64,000 nucleotides of DNA from Antedon mediterranea (Eukaryota; Echinodermata; Crinoidea; Comatulida; Antedonidae), in assembly GCF_964355755.1 (NCBI RefSeq), contig NC_092677.1, positions 14,406,601 to 14,470,600 on the forward strand, given 5' to 3'. Each line of letters begins with the position of its first letter. Position 1 is the stretch's first letter. The notes under the pieces are model-generated. The model ran no database searches. It worked only from the letters and a program-made list of their open reading frames with translations, and was not told the DNA's origin. The position numbers and the translations under genes are program-made. Below, in pieces: positions 44,201 to 56,254 of this stretch.

Positions 44201-47200
44201 CGAAGTCATTCTCTCTAATGATATCTCGAGAGGACCTATGGAACGACTACTAGTAATCAGCTGCAGAAGTCTAAGAAAACTGCAGATATTACCAATAGCA
44301 AATGCAGCTTCGGCAATCAGGTTAGGGTCATCATTTTTCCATTCACGTCTGCTTAGGAAAAAACTATAGCTTGAGAAATATTGAGATATAAAATCAAATT
44401 CTTCACTATTAAAAGAGTAAGAATTTTCTGATGAACTGGTATAATCACTTAAATTTCGAATTTCAATTGTATCTGTAACCTCCAGATAACCACTTTGGAA
44501 TTCCGATGTCAGTAAACTGTCAATTGTCTCTTTTAGTTTGCCGTCGTCCACTGATTGTCCACCGCAGTCACTTATAAGAAGCCGTAAAGTCTGAATCGCG
44601 AGTTGGTATTCCTCAGACTGATCGCAGGTTTTGCTGTCGTTTTTCAAAACAGTTCCATTGCCGTATGCAACGTAACGACCATTTTCGTATAGATAACAAT
44701 CTTTGCCGTTGTAGTTATAATAACCGCCATCGATTACACACTGATTTAATTCACAGACTCTTCTTTCGAGATTTACTAAACAACATGCAAACAAACTTCC
44801 ATACAGTATGTAGTTATTGTAGCAGCTTGGTATTTCACGACATACCTCTCCATCCCATGCTGTATTATCAGCACACAATGTGGCATCTGATACGTCAGTC
44901 CATGTATAAGTAGTACTATTGAAATACCGCTGTACACATTTTTCTCCATCAAATGTTGAGCCATCATTGCACTGCCTGTAAGATAATGTATCGGTAAAAT
45001 GTATAGGTATTGGTTAGTTTCACGCTTTACATAATATAAAACATAAACAAAATGATACCGTTTACCTATTCAAACAATCGCCGTAAAAGCTTAAATCGGG
45101 ATCACAGCATATACTGAATTCATGATGTGTGTAGTAGGCTGCATAGCACGGTGGACCATGTTCAAAGAAATTGCATCTTTCCTGATTGGCAACATATATA
45201 TCGCCTTCTCGTTGTATCTGAAATTTAATTTTAAAATATACATAAACATTATTTATTCGTTGTCCGTAAAAGCCGGAACTTGTATTTGTAATTTGATGAT
45301 GAATTTAAAACGAGAGCATTAAACAAAGGAGCATTATAAAAACCAGAAGAAAAGGTATGTTCTAAAATTGCTGCTAAATATACAGTATTTAGCATTGTGT
45401 GATATTTTTGTTACTTACAATCCAAAATAAAGTTAGAGCACTCATTACACTGTAAATGAGAACAGTTTTTAATTTTTACCTCAAAGTATGCAGCAACTTT
45501 TAATAAAATCCACACTGAATAAAGAAGAATTTGCGCCGTCTCTATAAGGTTCCATTTGTCTTTCATGTACTTTTTAAACCCACATTCCCATATTTGTTTG
45601 CTTTCCTGTACTGTCATTCCTAAATGCAATGGGCAGTTTACAGTATTTTTTATTATTTCGTTCATAAGATTGATAAGATGTTTATTACATTACAATTACA
45701 TTGTAATTACATTGTAGTTATAGTACAATTGCATTGTAATTATAGTACAATTGCATTACAATTACAATTAAAATGACATTTAAAAAGTCACCGTGCAATT
45801 ACATTACATGTACAATTACATTACAGGTACAATTACATTCCAATAACATTGTAATTACATTATAATTAAATTACAAATTGTATTAAATTACATAAACAAC
45901 TACATTACAGGTACAATTACATTACAATAACATTGTAATAACATTGTAATTACAATTACATTACAATTAAATTACAGTGACATTCCAAGTCACAGTACAA
46001 TTAAATTACAATTACATTGTATTTACATTATTATTAGCATTACAATGCAATGTTACATCAAAATATGAAATACATTACTAACCTATGACCCAAATGTATA
46101 ACACGATTGATGTTACAGAAGGTAACCTGCCTCGTTCTCTGTCGTAGAACTGTTCTATTTCGAGTTGTTCTGCCTTTGTAAACGAGAAGTTGGTTGCAGG
46201 CGCTGGGTCCTGGTTATATAATGTGCTTATAATCAGTAAAGAAAGAAACGTAAAGTACGAAAATGTTTCAAATAAGAATCTCACATGTCTGAAAGGCAAT
46301 TAAAACAATATGATTATTATTATTTTGAGATAGTCTTAAAATTTAAACAAATTAAATTATAGTTATTTTGGAAAAAGTTACGAAAACAATAAATATCACT
46401 AACGGTGTATGGACAAATTTCTTAATCCATCCAAACGGAAATAACAGGTATAATACAGAAAATATCGGAAAGCTGCATCCAATGAGTATACTTCCAACAG
46501 CATCACGTGCTACTGAGTAATCTCGCCAACCAATAGGTAGTCCTTCGTACCAACGTTTTGTCATTATTAGTTGGCTGTTGGGGTGTGCAACAAACTGAAA
46601 GACATGTAAATGATAAGCTTATAATGAATACACCTATGTTTATACGTCCTTTCACAAATGATTTCATAAATTGAAAACGTAAACTTTGATCTCACCGCTT
46701 TCTGTTTGTGTTCAATCGCCCTTTCTAGTTTCAGCAATTGGTTGTCAGAGACTGTTGTGTAGTCTTCTCCCCAGACTTTCAAATCGTGCGTCAAGACAGT
46801 TTCGAGTTCATTCGATCCACGTAACTGGTCAAGAAGACTACAACAGAAATTTGAAACCTGTAAATAACGATATGCAAGGCTATAATATTCATTTATTATC
46901 GAACATTAAGTTATTACCATTAATGTCATTACAATGTCAACGTGAACATAGAAACAGTGCAGACCTCGACCAAATTGGTCACCTAGAGGTGTGTGATGAG
47001 TGCAGCAGGTCACCTAGAGGTGTGTGATGAGTGCAGCAGGTCACCTAGAGGTGTATGATGAGTGCAGCAGCTGCTTACCTGATTCTTAAGTTCTTCATAC
47101 TCGGCTCTAAATTCATACTCCCTGTCTTGAAGTTTCTCTAGACGACGGCAGATGGAAAATGCTGCGTCTATGGGATCTTTACTAGTGAGAGCAATGTAGA

Positions 47201-50200
47201 ATTCACCAGAAAGTGCTTTATATATGTGGAGAATGCCAATAGAGTATTCCACTGTGTGGCACTCGTTTGGATCTTCCTGAACACCAGGATCATCAATAAG
47301 ATGCGCTCCATTCAGCAACAATGCCTGCAGTAAAATAATGTGATTAAGCTCTGTCTACACTATCAAATGTCCTTTTATGTTTTATATTAGGCATGTATTC
47401 AAAATTGTAGATAGAAATTATTCCTAAATAAAATATAATATGCTAATTTCAATACAGGTATGATCGACACGAAACAATCTCTTTTATGGACGAATTTGAA
47501 GAATTACCCATCAAGCTACAACGAGGTAAGTTAAGTTAACTTTACAATTTACAAATTTAATTAACATCTGTCTAATCTACATAAACAAATTTGCAATATC
47601 TTGAATATTCATGAGCAGTAAATCGACATATGTTAGAATAATAATCACCATTTGTATTATTGGTTGTTGCTGTTTTGCTATATATATTGTCAGTAAATCT
47701 TTTGGAATTATCTATCAGTACATTATATAATAGACGGTAAGTAAAACTTGTTTATTTGGTTCGTTTGTGACACCTCTGCAGTGAACTAGAAATTTGTTAC
47801 GAATGTCCCGCATGAGATTTTATTTTTCGTACATTAGTTGGGGAAATATCGCGGCCCGCATGGTATTGTCACTACATTTACATAAATAGACTACAGTAGA
47901 CACTTTTATCTCACATTTAATTGGATCAATTTGAATGAGTACCAATCCTATATCTATATAGATTAGAAATAGTGGGCCTACAGTATTCGAAAAATGACTT
48001 TTACTGCCCGCTGGATGTTTGCGGCCTCCTTTCATCAATATATGATGCGTGTGTTAAATTAATTTGCAATCCAACATTAATTTCAGACTATTTAAGCTTG
48101 TTTATAATAATAGGCCTACCTGGATTACGTTATTGATTATTCATCAATGTTCACGTAGAATACGTTGCAATGTTTAGAAATAGAATATTTTATAGATGGT
48201 GTAACTTACCCTGATTATATCGTGGTTATTGTTCTGGGCAGCTAAAACTAGAGGAGTAACAACCGGGTGAAAGTCGTCTGAATCCATACCAGAATTAATT
48301 ATGTTGTATTGTTTACCCTAGAATAAAATAAAATAATAACTTCTGTTGTGTAGCTTTAATCTTCTCGGATAAGGGCTATAAACTGTAGGTTCAGTTGTAC
48401 ACATCTAGTTCATGTGCACTTTAAAGAACCTAGTACATCTTTCTAGACGAGTAGGTGGTTACCCCGGTGTACTAGTACAAACACATCCACTGGTCATAGC
48501 TGGACCCTTTGGTCTTTGAATGAAGAGGTTACCCGGTATAAATACATAACCAATTCAAATTCAAAGATGAGAAGCCGTCGTATATTATATATAAGAGGAT
48601 ATTCACAATATGTGAAAAGGAATGAACAAAAACAGACACAAAATGCAGTTTTTTAAAAATACATATTGAAACACAATGATGATTCTGATTAAAGATGTAT
48701 TGTCCCTTTGACAAATTCCAAAAAGAATAAAAAATAAAGATTTCGAAACAAATGGGTCATTTTGAAGTATCTTAATAGTTATTAACTTTCACCAATTATT
48801 AGTAAAAAAAGAATCATTTAACTGAAATACAGACGTTTTTTGTTTAAAAAAATTACTTTGACTTCTAGTCAATGTTCTCGATCAAAACATATCTCATAAT
48901 GCAACGCGCTTGTTTGGCTACTCTGTATGCATAATCATAAAACTTCCTCGCGATCTGTGTGAAAACACCTTCTCAACCGTGACGAGTTGTAAACAATCCT
49001 AATTAGCATCATGCATAATGCATACTCGTGGTTTGAAATCTCTGTTTACTTTCGATCGCGACGATTTTCCAGACGAAATGTAATCAAATTAATTTACCTG
49101 TTCATTACGTAAAATTGTTGTTTTTGGCTCGATTTTCCGACTTAAATTGAATAACTTTAATATTACTTTGATATGGCCAATTTAAATTTAGAATATTTTG
49201 ACCTTCATTTTTTTTGTGTTTCAAGGGACAATACATCTTTAAATAATGAAGAATTTAAATAAATGAGTTTATCTCACAAAAGAAAAAAATCCTATTGACA
49301 ACATGATAGACCGCTTAATAATCTTTTTTTTTTCTTAGTTAGTATGCATAGATATTCTATAAACATTTTCAACTACAAAAAGACAGCTATATATGTTTTA
49401 TTCGTTGGCTATTTGAAATGTATGTAAACCAAAATTGTTTTATTCGTTGGCTATTTGAAATGTATGTAAACCAAAATTGTATTATCCAATATACTTTTTG
49501 TCGGAAAATTGACAAACTAGCTTTTTTCTTATATGGACAATCCATAAACAATGTATAAGCACATACTTCAAGAATTTATAAATAGGATAACACAAACAGG
49601 TTTTTTAATCAGATAAAACCGTTTCTTTGATACCTGTGTCGACTTTGCAAAGTTCAAAATGATATCAACCGTCTTCATGTTCTGCATGTCAATCGCCCTC
49701 AGTAGAGAGTCGCCTGGATGAATACCGCCATCTAACATCAGTTTGATTACCTCTTTATAAATAAACAATAATTTTCGTATTATTGAGTTATTCTGAATTT
49801 GAAGTAGCAAATTAATTTTATTTAAAGTGGTTTGTTTTAAACAATTTAACATTCATTTTGTTCATAATTACAAATCAATAGGTATGCTGGGCTTATTGTG
49901 CAATTGGGACTGGACAGTGCACGTTAAAGAACTTGGTACAATAATCGTAAAGAGTAAGGGTATCGTCTCCCGGTGTGCTGATCTGTTAGGCGCTGCACTG
50001 TTGGCTGCCGTGGGTCCGTGGAGGGCCTAATCCGAATTTCCTCAGTTTCCCGTTAAGCTTGAGAACCAGAATGATACATTTCATTTTCAAAGCTGCATGA
50101 ACAAAAAATTCAAACGAAACACAGTCTATTTATGTCAGTTAGTAAACAATTCTTATGCTACGATTGAAAGTTTACCACCATAAATTTAAGTGCCACTGAA

Positions 50201-51023
50201 CATAATTTAAGACGATACTGAGAACGTACCAATTAGCCATATTATCCCATCTCATTTATATTAATAGCGAAACCAACGCAGTTGAAAATCTTATCCCAAA
50301 AACAAGATTACGTAATCTCATCTAAGCCTACCTGCAACTATTATCAGTGAATATATATAATTCATTAGCCCTAATGGACATTTTCCTACCTGCATTTGAA
50401 TTCTTTACCGCAAGTTGAAGCGCAGTATCGCCGTTCTTATCTCGGCAGCTGACATCGAAGGACTCCTGGTGCAGTAACGCATATGAGACTGCTTCTATGT
50501 CTCCCTTTTCTGCTGCCCGCAAAAAAACCTCTTCGAGGGTACCGTCAGTTGGCATTTCTTGTTCATTTTCTTTCTTATGCGTTTTATAGGATATACGCCT
50601 CAACGTATGTAATTGAATGTCTTTACTATAATGGGAACTATAATTGGAACTATTTTAAATTAACAGTATAAATGTTGAATTAAAAATGCACAAAAATACG
50701 AGTTATATTAGGACTTCATTTACCTCACCACTAAATCATTAAATTATGAATCTTAAATGTTTTTAATATACTATAATTATGATATCATTAATATTATTCA
50801 TTTTTTTAACATATATTAGGCCTATACATATTTCGTTTCATACTTATACTCTCCCAATCCCACTTGCATGACTTCGGTGTATGATATACATGTCACCTAC
50901 GTAGGCTACAGTTTAAAATATCATATTGATATAATTCAATTTTAATGTAATTTTTAAAATACCGATAATGATGATACATTATGAGTAAACTTACCTTTGG
51001 CCCTTTCGATTATATTCAGTCAT
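41271..51023 (-). CDS. TRPC-like cation channel with large extracellular Cys-rich insertion, 15 exons
   Basis: A plasma-membrane non-selective or Ca2+-permeable channel subunit of the TRPC type. Exons in transcript order: 50995-51023, 50390-50598, 49634-49752, 48210-48317, 47079-47324, 46696-46857, 46404-46594, 46083-46288, 45480-45619, 45066-45217, 44046-44975, 43363-43558, 42391-42570, 41813-41934, 41271-41667. All phases agree, giving about 1,128 residues. Ankyrin repeats and the TRPC linker (IALTSKDPIDAAF, YEELKNQ) are in exons 2-6. S1 is about 356-380, S2 412-427, S3 446-470, S4 738-760, S5 780-803, pore 836-850 (LFWGLVGLGDL), S6 863-890, TRP box IEWKFSR about 900. Residues 471-735 replace the usual short S3-S4 loop. 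The acidic C-tail ends IGDLLA. The first exon is inferred from a phase match; without it the protein would start at ATG 50555. Confidence 0.88.
43146..43322. mobile_element. MITE with AAGGCCAATTTACA ends, in TRPC intron
   Basis: The ends AAGGCCAATTTACACGAGCGG and, reverse complemented, AAGGCCATTTTACAG are inverted, with GCGGTAA/TTACCGT inside. It lies between exons 43363-43558 and 42391-42570. A lone left end is at 1151. The 73-codon minus frame here (43084-43305) is from the element. Confidence 0.65.
43363..43558 (-). CDS. TRPC-like channel pore and S6 exon
   Basis: Encodes the pore helix and filter (METLFWGLVGLGDLG), the turret after it, S6 (MYAVYIVMAVIILLNVLIAM) and the start of the cytoplasmic gate. 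LFW and NVLIAMMSN are TRPC hallmarks. Phase 2 at the start, phase 0 at the end. The Asp in GLGDL aligns with the acidic filter residue of fly TRP rather than the Asn common in vertebrate TRPC. Confidence 0.9.
43726..43960. repeat. AGC/AGT trinucleotide tract in TRPC intron
   Basis: About 230 bases of AGCAGTAGTAGC-like triplets lie in the intron between the Cys-rich exon and the pore exon. Minus-strand frames read as long Leu or Ala/Thr runs and are not coding: real exons with correct splice phase lie on both sides. Confidence 0.8.
44046..44975 (-). CDS. TRPC-like channel exon: Cys-rich ectodomain, S4, S5
   Basis: A single 930-base exon. Roughly the first 215 residues are extracellular, with 12 Cys in short loops (QCNDGSTFDGEKC, CADNTAWDGEVC, LFACC, ELNQC) and several N-glycosylation sequons (NST, NGT, NDS). 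Then comes DPNLIAEAAFAIGNI, the TRPC S4 entry, and GPLEISLERM, the S4-S5 linker. Acceptor TCTTACAG and donor GG|GTAAT fit. I do not recognise the ectodomain as any named fold. Confidence 0.88.
45066..45217 (-). CDS. TRPC-like channel exon: first part of ectodomain
   Basis: 152 bases between AAATTTCAG and AG|GTAAAC, joined in frame to the S3 exon (ending AAYFE) and the Cys-rich exon. It adds five Cys (RCNFF, PPCY, ICCD, DCL), for 17 in the insertion. Confidence 0.85.
45670..46060. repeat. ATTACA/TGTAAT low-complexity tract in TRPC intron
   Basis: Nearly 400 bases built from ACATTACAATTACATTGTAA and its complement, so much of it can fold on itself. It lies in the intron between exons 46083-46288 and 45480-45619, leaving about 20 bases of ordinary intron before the upstream exon. 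Confidence 0.8.
46977..47069. repeat. Three 31-bp tandem units beside a TRPC splice donor
   Basis: GGTCACCTAGAGGTGTGTGA begins units at 46977, 47008 and 47039. The last unit ends nine bases from the donor of exon 47079-47324 (minus strand), so the start of that intron is made of the repeat. Confidence 0.85.
48689..49242. mobile_element. MITE, TTAAAGATGTATTGTCC family, 554-bp form
   Basis: Ends TTAAAGATGTATTGTCCC and GGGACAATACATCTTTAA are perfect inverted repeats. It lies in the TRPC intron between exons 49634-49752 and 48210-48317, and is twice the length of the other copies, with extra interior around TCGATCGCGACGA. Confidence 0.85.
49880..50040 (+). repeat. Retroelement-like tail in TRPC intron
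   Basis: A moderately GC-rich stretch with GTGCACGTTAAAGAACTTGG and GGCGCTGCACTGTTGGCTGC, similar in style to 48395-48540 and 26850-26960/27309-27420. These look like copies of one SINE or LINE 3' family, but I cannot name it. Confidence 0.35.
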
Positions 51024-52506
51024 ACTTTTTTTTAGTTTGTGATCTTCTCCTGGTAGTCTTATCTTGTAATTGCTAGTTTTCTCTGTAATTGGTAATTTAC
51101 TTTCATACTATATCCTGTGATCCACTTATACTAATAATAATATCATGCTCCATTTCGTATATTGTTGAGATTTCTAACGAGTGCCTATGCCTTATTAAGT
51201 AATGTAAACACCGTCTTTTCGTAGACAGTTGTACTTGTAAAGGCTTAAAATATGTCTTTCTCCTTTTTGTGAGATTCACTCACCTTTACATTCTTCATTA
51301 CAAAATATACGAACGCCAAGCTAGTTATCTTACATTTTAATATAACCTTCATTATAATTTTCTATCATAAATTAAATATATGTATTTCGTTTTAGTTTCT
51401 GTTGTATCCGAATTTGTTTTTTTTTCCTTCTTATATATCTGGTAGATCTCCTCGTATTGAAGCTTTTAAAATGTTGATAGATAAATAAATTGTACGTCAT
51501 TGGAAACTTTCTTGTGAAATGAGGTGCAATTATTATGTTAACACTACAGCCAACCCTTACTAAGGGGACATCCATAATAAGGGGACAAGTTTGTGGGGCC
51601 AGAAGGTGTCCACTTAATATGGGACTGTATATTATATTTATTCATTTTGTAATATGCCAAAGAATATAGTATGTTTATAGTCATTTTTTGGTTTCTGATT
51701 TTCAAACTCTGTCTACACTATCAAACTAGTTTGATAAAAAAAAGTGTAATGTGCCCAACTATGGTAGTGATATGCCAAAATATAATCATATCCATTATGG
51801 GCAAATTAATTTTGTCATATAAAGTTTGATTGTGTAGACAGAGCTTTACACTCTAGGATCATGTTAAATATATATCACACCGCCTACACAAAAAGCCCTT
51901 TCATATTAATTAATGCATTTTCGTGGGCTATAAATTATGTATTAATTTATTCTACAGATACCAAATAATTAATACGAACTTTATATTGACTGACACAGTA
52001 TTAATTTCGAGGTCAAATACATCCGTATTTTATAATAATATTACGAACCTGTTGCACGAATTCATACACACTGTACAATTAATAAAACAAATGCTGTATA
52101 GTAAGCACTATTTATTGGTATGTTTTATGACTATATGCATGTAACTGAAGAATTCTATAAAGTCTATCCTTTGGTATCTTCTACTCTTTAACTGTCAAAA
52201 CAAGGACTAAGTGTCACCGTTGTACTTATCACGGGAAGCGTAATAAACCCCTCATACACGATGGTACGCAAGATTAATTGTCATTATTTGGGACAATTTC
52301 ACCGAATAAAGTTTTTTAAATATGCGTAACTGTTCAGGCTTATATTACACCTTATGTGAGTTTTTATATAGGGTAAAAGTACCCTCATCATTACATAAGC
52401 CTTCGATAATGGTGGTATAACTTTGGTAATCATGGCATCGACAACCGGTCTTTAACAGCCTGCAAGTAATGTCTTTATGATTGCGGGAACAAGAAGCACT
52501 TTCGAA
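51024..52506. promoter_or_regulatory. Intergenic space between divergent TRPC-like genes
   Basis: About 1.5 kb separates the proposed first exon of the minus-strand channel from the first proposed exon of the plus-strand one, so both promoters should lie here. No TATA box is obvious. A MITE occupies 51705-51845. The short plus frame at 51923-52144 has no features. Confidence 0.4.
51705..51845. mobile_element. MITE, GTCTACACTATCAAAC family
   Basis: Inverted ends CTCTGTCTACACTATCAAAC and GTTTGATTGTGTAGACAGAG, with GTGCCCAACTATGGTAGTGA in the interior. About 140 bases and no frame. Confidence 0.75.
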
Positions 52507-52557
52507 ATGTCTCGACGAAGGAAATCAACTTCATTAGCTGCTAAGAAAAAGGAAAAT
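52507..52557 (+). CDS. Possible alternative first exon 1a of second TRPC-like gene
   Basis: ATG opens 17 basic codons (MSRRRKSTSLAAKKKEN) followed at once by a strong donor GTAAGC in phase 0. The first clear exon of the second channel (61933) begins in phase 0 after a strong acceptor. The link across about 9.4 kb is inference; it could start another gene. Confidence 0.35.
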
Positions 52558-52999
52558 GTAAGCTAGAGTACAGTTTACTTAGTATGATTGTTTTGTAAAC
52601 ATCACGTTTGCTACACCATTCAATTTTCTGTATTTAAATATGTAAATTTGTATTACTGGAATATTTGTACTCAAATATCAGAGAATAGATTTGCATATTA
52701 ATTGGTTTATAGTTTAGCAAAGCAAATTTACCTTTTGTTGTCCTAATCGCTATTTCAGTAATTGTTTAGCATTCGTTACACATTGATATCTGTTATGTAG
52801 ACGGTATGAACGTTCGAGAAAGTAGTTGTTTTTTTTTGACTCGATACGATTGAATTTCAGTTTCAGGACATAGTTATCTTGATTTATGAATCGGTTTTGC
52901 AAATGGCGCTCTATCTTAGGACTTTACTTTTTAAGATTGCTTTGAAAGAAATGTCATAATTTTGTTAACAAATAATCAAAACAATGTCAGATTTACACG

Positions 53000-53044
53000 A
53001 TGTCTAAAAAAGGTACAAGTAACTCTAAGAAGAAAAGTAAAAGG
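53000..53044 (+). CDS. Possible alternative first exon 1b of second TRPC-like gene
   Basis: ATG opens 15 basic codons (MSKKGTSNSKKKSKR) followed by the donor GTAAGA in phase 0. It resembles exon 1a in start, length, charge and phase, so the two may be duplicated alternative first exons. A short upstream ATG frame ends inside it. Confidence 0.35.
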
Positions 53045-55744
53045 GTAAGACGCTTTAATAATATTATTTGCTTGCTTGCTTACTTTGAGGAGTTACCAAA
53101 GGAGTTCTTGCAATGTTGTATACCGTTGACTGTACAGTAAACACAGCACGGTTCGTATTTTATCTTCTATTTTACCTATATTGCTTATACTGTATTTTAA
53201 TTATTGTTTAAATATAGAATAACACGATTACATGAATTTTATTTTATATTAAATTGATTTTAGGCCTATAAGTATATTTTCGTTCTACTATATAAATTAA
53301 TATACTTTTTAATATAAGTTCGTTTTCATCACTCATTTTATTGCAGGTTAATATGTTTCAGCAATATAATTTTTATCATCCGTGGGAATTTTAACATTGG
53401 CTAGATTTAAAAACAAAGGGGTGTGAACGACATCACATTTCGTGAACTATTTTTAGTTGCCATCAGGCCCCGTGTACTGCAATAATCAAATACATTGTAT
53501 TCTGAACAACAGTGTGATGCTCACCTTTCAACCAATGTTACGTTACAATTAAGCTCTAGACAGTCGTTCGTTCACATCTATGTTTAGTGTGTACATAAGA
53601 ACGCCTGCATATAACAATAACCAAATATACTGTAGTATATAAACAACAGTGACAAAATTTCAACAACAACAATAATTTTACATACAGATTGTTTGAAGTT
53701 ACGAGTGTCAGACAACATTCTCAGATTTATTATTTTAATAATTTAACTCAACGTCTCATCAGACGATAAATATTAAAAGTTGTGTCACCTGAGTAAGTAA
53801 GCGAGGGGGCAAGCAATAAGTAAGTGAACGAGTAAGTAAACAAGTAAGCAAGAAACCAAGTATGTAAGCAAGTAATTAAGTAAGTAAGTAAGCAAGGAAG
53901 TAAGCAAGTAATTAAGCAAGAAAGCAAGTAAGTAAGCAAATAATTAAGCAAGAAGACAAGTAAGTAAGCAAGCAAGAAAGTAAATAAGCAAGTAAGTAAG
54001 CATGAAGTCAAGTAAGTAAGTAAGCAAGTAAGTAGGCCTAAGCAAGTAATTAAACAAGAAGGCAAGTAAGCAATCAAGAAGCAAGTAAGTAAGCAAGTAA
54101 GCAAGCAAGTAAGTAAGCAAGTAAGTAGGCCTAAGCAAGTAATTAAACAAGAAGGCAAGTAAGCATGTAAGTAAGCAAGTAAGCAAACAAGTAAGCAAGA
54201 AAATAAGTAATAAAATAAATAATAAGTGTAGCATTCCCTTATTGAGGGGAACATTTCCCGTTTACAAGGAAATAACAACTTCAAAATGCAAAGCATTCCC
54301 ATACACTTTATTGGTTTTTACTTCACTTAAAGCTGGGCTTGGGGGAGGAAAACCCACCCTTGTGCCGGGGTACTTATATTATATAAGTGAATATTTTACT
54401 AACAGGTAGGCCTACACAGATGATCTATGGGAGGTTGTTTACTATTATAATGTTTTTCACAGTCTATTGTTTTTATGTATACGGACGCATTGTGTGATAC
54501 GTGACTATACGATTCGTACATTTCATACTACCAGCAGGTTGAATTCATTGAAACGTCCTTTTACTTTATACTACGACGTTAATACATATTTCGTAATGAT
54601 CATAAAGCCTTGAAATATTAGATAGCCGGTGGATATATTATCTGAAAACTTAAAGGAGGCCTACAAACTTATAACCAAACGTAAGAGTGGTTTTATAAAT
54701 CTAATTTCGGTTGCTGTAAAGGTAAAATATATCGTCTAATATTTTTTTCTAATTTTATAGTATATATGTATACTGTTTTTGTATTTATTGTTTGATGTCT
54801 GATTTTGTTGTGATATGATGTGTGTTTTTTTATTATGTTTTTAGCAAGACAGTTCAATAGGGTTGACAATGATGTACATATTTTTCTGTTTTCTTTCTTT
54901 CCTATTTAAACTATATACTTTTGTATAGAAAAGTATTTAAAAATATATAATAATGGAATTTTTCATTAACAATGTGCAAAATGTATACATTTCATTCTAA
55001 AATGTTACGTCACATATATATTTATTTCTATAGGCCTACTGATATTTTTAATTGATATTATATATTTCCGTTCGCAGAATATTGTCATCCATTTACAAAT
55101 TAATTAATTCAGCATTATATATGAAATGGTTTAAATTCCCTCTCTTTTACAATATATGCAGAGTATAATAGGACGTGCGTACTATACGTTGGTGATGATA
55201 CTATTGGTCATCATAGTGTTTTATCACGTTTTTTGTTTTTCAATGTTATTAGCAGAGTCAACATACGTCCATTATAATTCATTTCGAATGCACTAACTAA
55301 TAAAAACCACAAGACCCAGTAAATATATAATTTAATCAAAGGAAAGAAGATGGAATATATTTCATTTGTCTCTCTGTGTGTGACAAACAAATGTTCCACA
55401 ACCTTGAATTAAAAAATTATTACCGTACCGTACATATTTTTTAAACTCAACATAGTAAACATTAGGATACATCTATAATTGTAATAGTGATCGATTGGTT
55501 ATTTTTTTATCAATTTGTATTACTGTAAATAATGCGACAATTCAGCAATTTGTATTTAAATTTTTCATTGTTGCTTTTACTGAATAAAGATATGGAGAAA
55601 GATATGTATTTAATATCGAATGTAATAATAGTCTCTTAATAAATGACATAAATGTTGCTCTTCTGCGTAACTTAATCCATCGATCTTTCTAATAATACTA
55701 TACTATACCATATAGATTTATAACATCTATTTATATATTATAGA
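53045..55744. other. Presumed intron, no gene seen
   Basis: AT-rich sequence with one long tetranucleotide tract (53790-54230). Minus-strand frames of 184 and 96 codons at 53748-54302 are Leu/Cys/Thr repeats from that tract. The 62-codon frame at 55211-55399 lacks features. Confidence 0.6.
53790..54230. repeat. AAGT/AAGC tetranucleotide tract
   Basis: Over 400 bases of AAGTAAGCAAGTAAGT with a duplicated block containing AGTAGGCCTAAGCAAGTAAT (at about 54029 and 54124). On the plus strand it holds many GTAAGT words, the splice donor consensus, but in no coding context. Confidence 0.9.
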
Positions 55745-56010
55745 ATATAAAATTTTCCACAAAAAAAGACCAAAGCGCTGTACAATAATTTGAGCAGTAT
55801 ACATGGACAAATAAAACATCTAAATTATTCTTAGGGAAAAGAAAATTTAACAAATTAACAATTTCTTAAAATATTGTACACTTAGAGGAGCTATAATACG
55901 CACATTAATAGGTAGATTATTCCATAACTTAGTAGGTCCAATGGCAGAAAATGTTTTATCACCAAATAGTCTACTAGTTTTAGAAACAACAAGAAGAGTA
56001 ATATATATAT
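55745..56010 (-). pseudogene. Truncated LINE, ORF2 C-terminus
   Basis: On the minus strand (about 55865-55985) a frame reads TSRLFGDKTFSAIGPTKLW and NNLPINVRIIAPLSVQYFKK, the usual C-terminal end of CR1/L2/RTE-like reverse transcriptase ORFs (FG...FS..GP.LWN.LP..IR). The rest is lost. It lies just upstream of the Tx1-type LINE. Confidence 0.6.
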
Positions 56011-56254
56011 ATAGTAATATAATAATATAGGGCGTTGTGATTTCACTTAACCAAGGTATAGTTTTTTACAGCTCCTGAAATATAGTTAAAATTTGACGTT
56101 TTCTAAATCTCGATTGATTTCTAAGTGAGTATAATACAGTGAATAAGTCAAGTTAAACCAAGTCTTTGTTAAGGTGGAAGTTTTTACCTGAAAGAAATAC
56201 TAGGAAAAAACAATTTGTATATCGTTCACGTCTAAGCCCGGTGAAAGCCAAACA

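Noticed and set aside
53748-54302. 184-codon minus-strand frame rich in Leu, Cys and Thr, looking like a membrane protein
   Set aside because: It is read from an AAGT/AAGC tetranucleotide tract; all frames give the same pattern and there is no start context or splice support.
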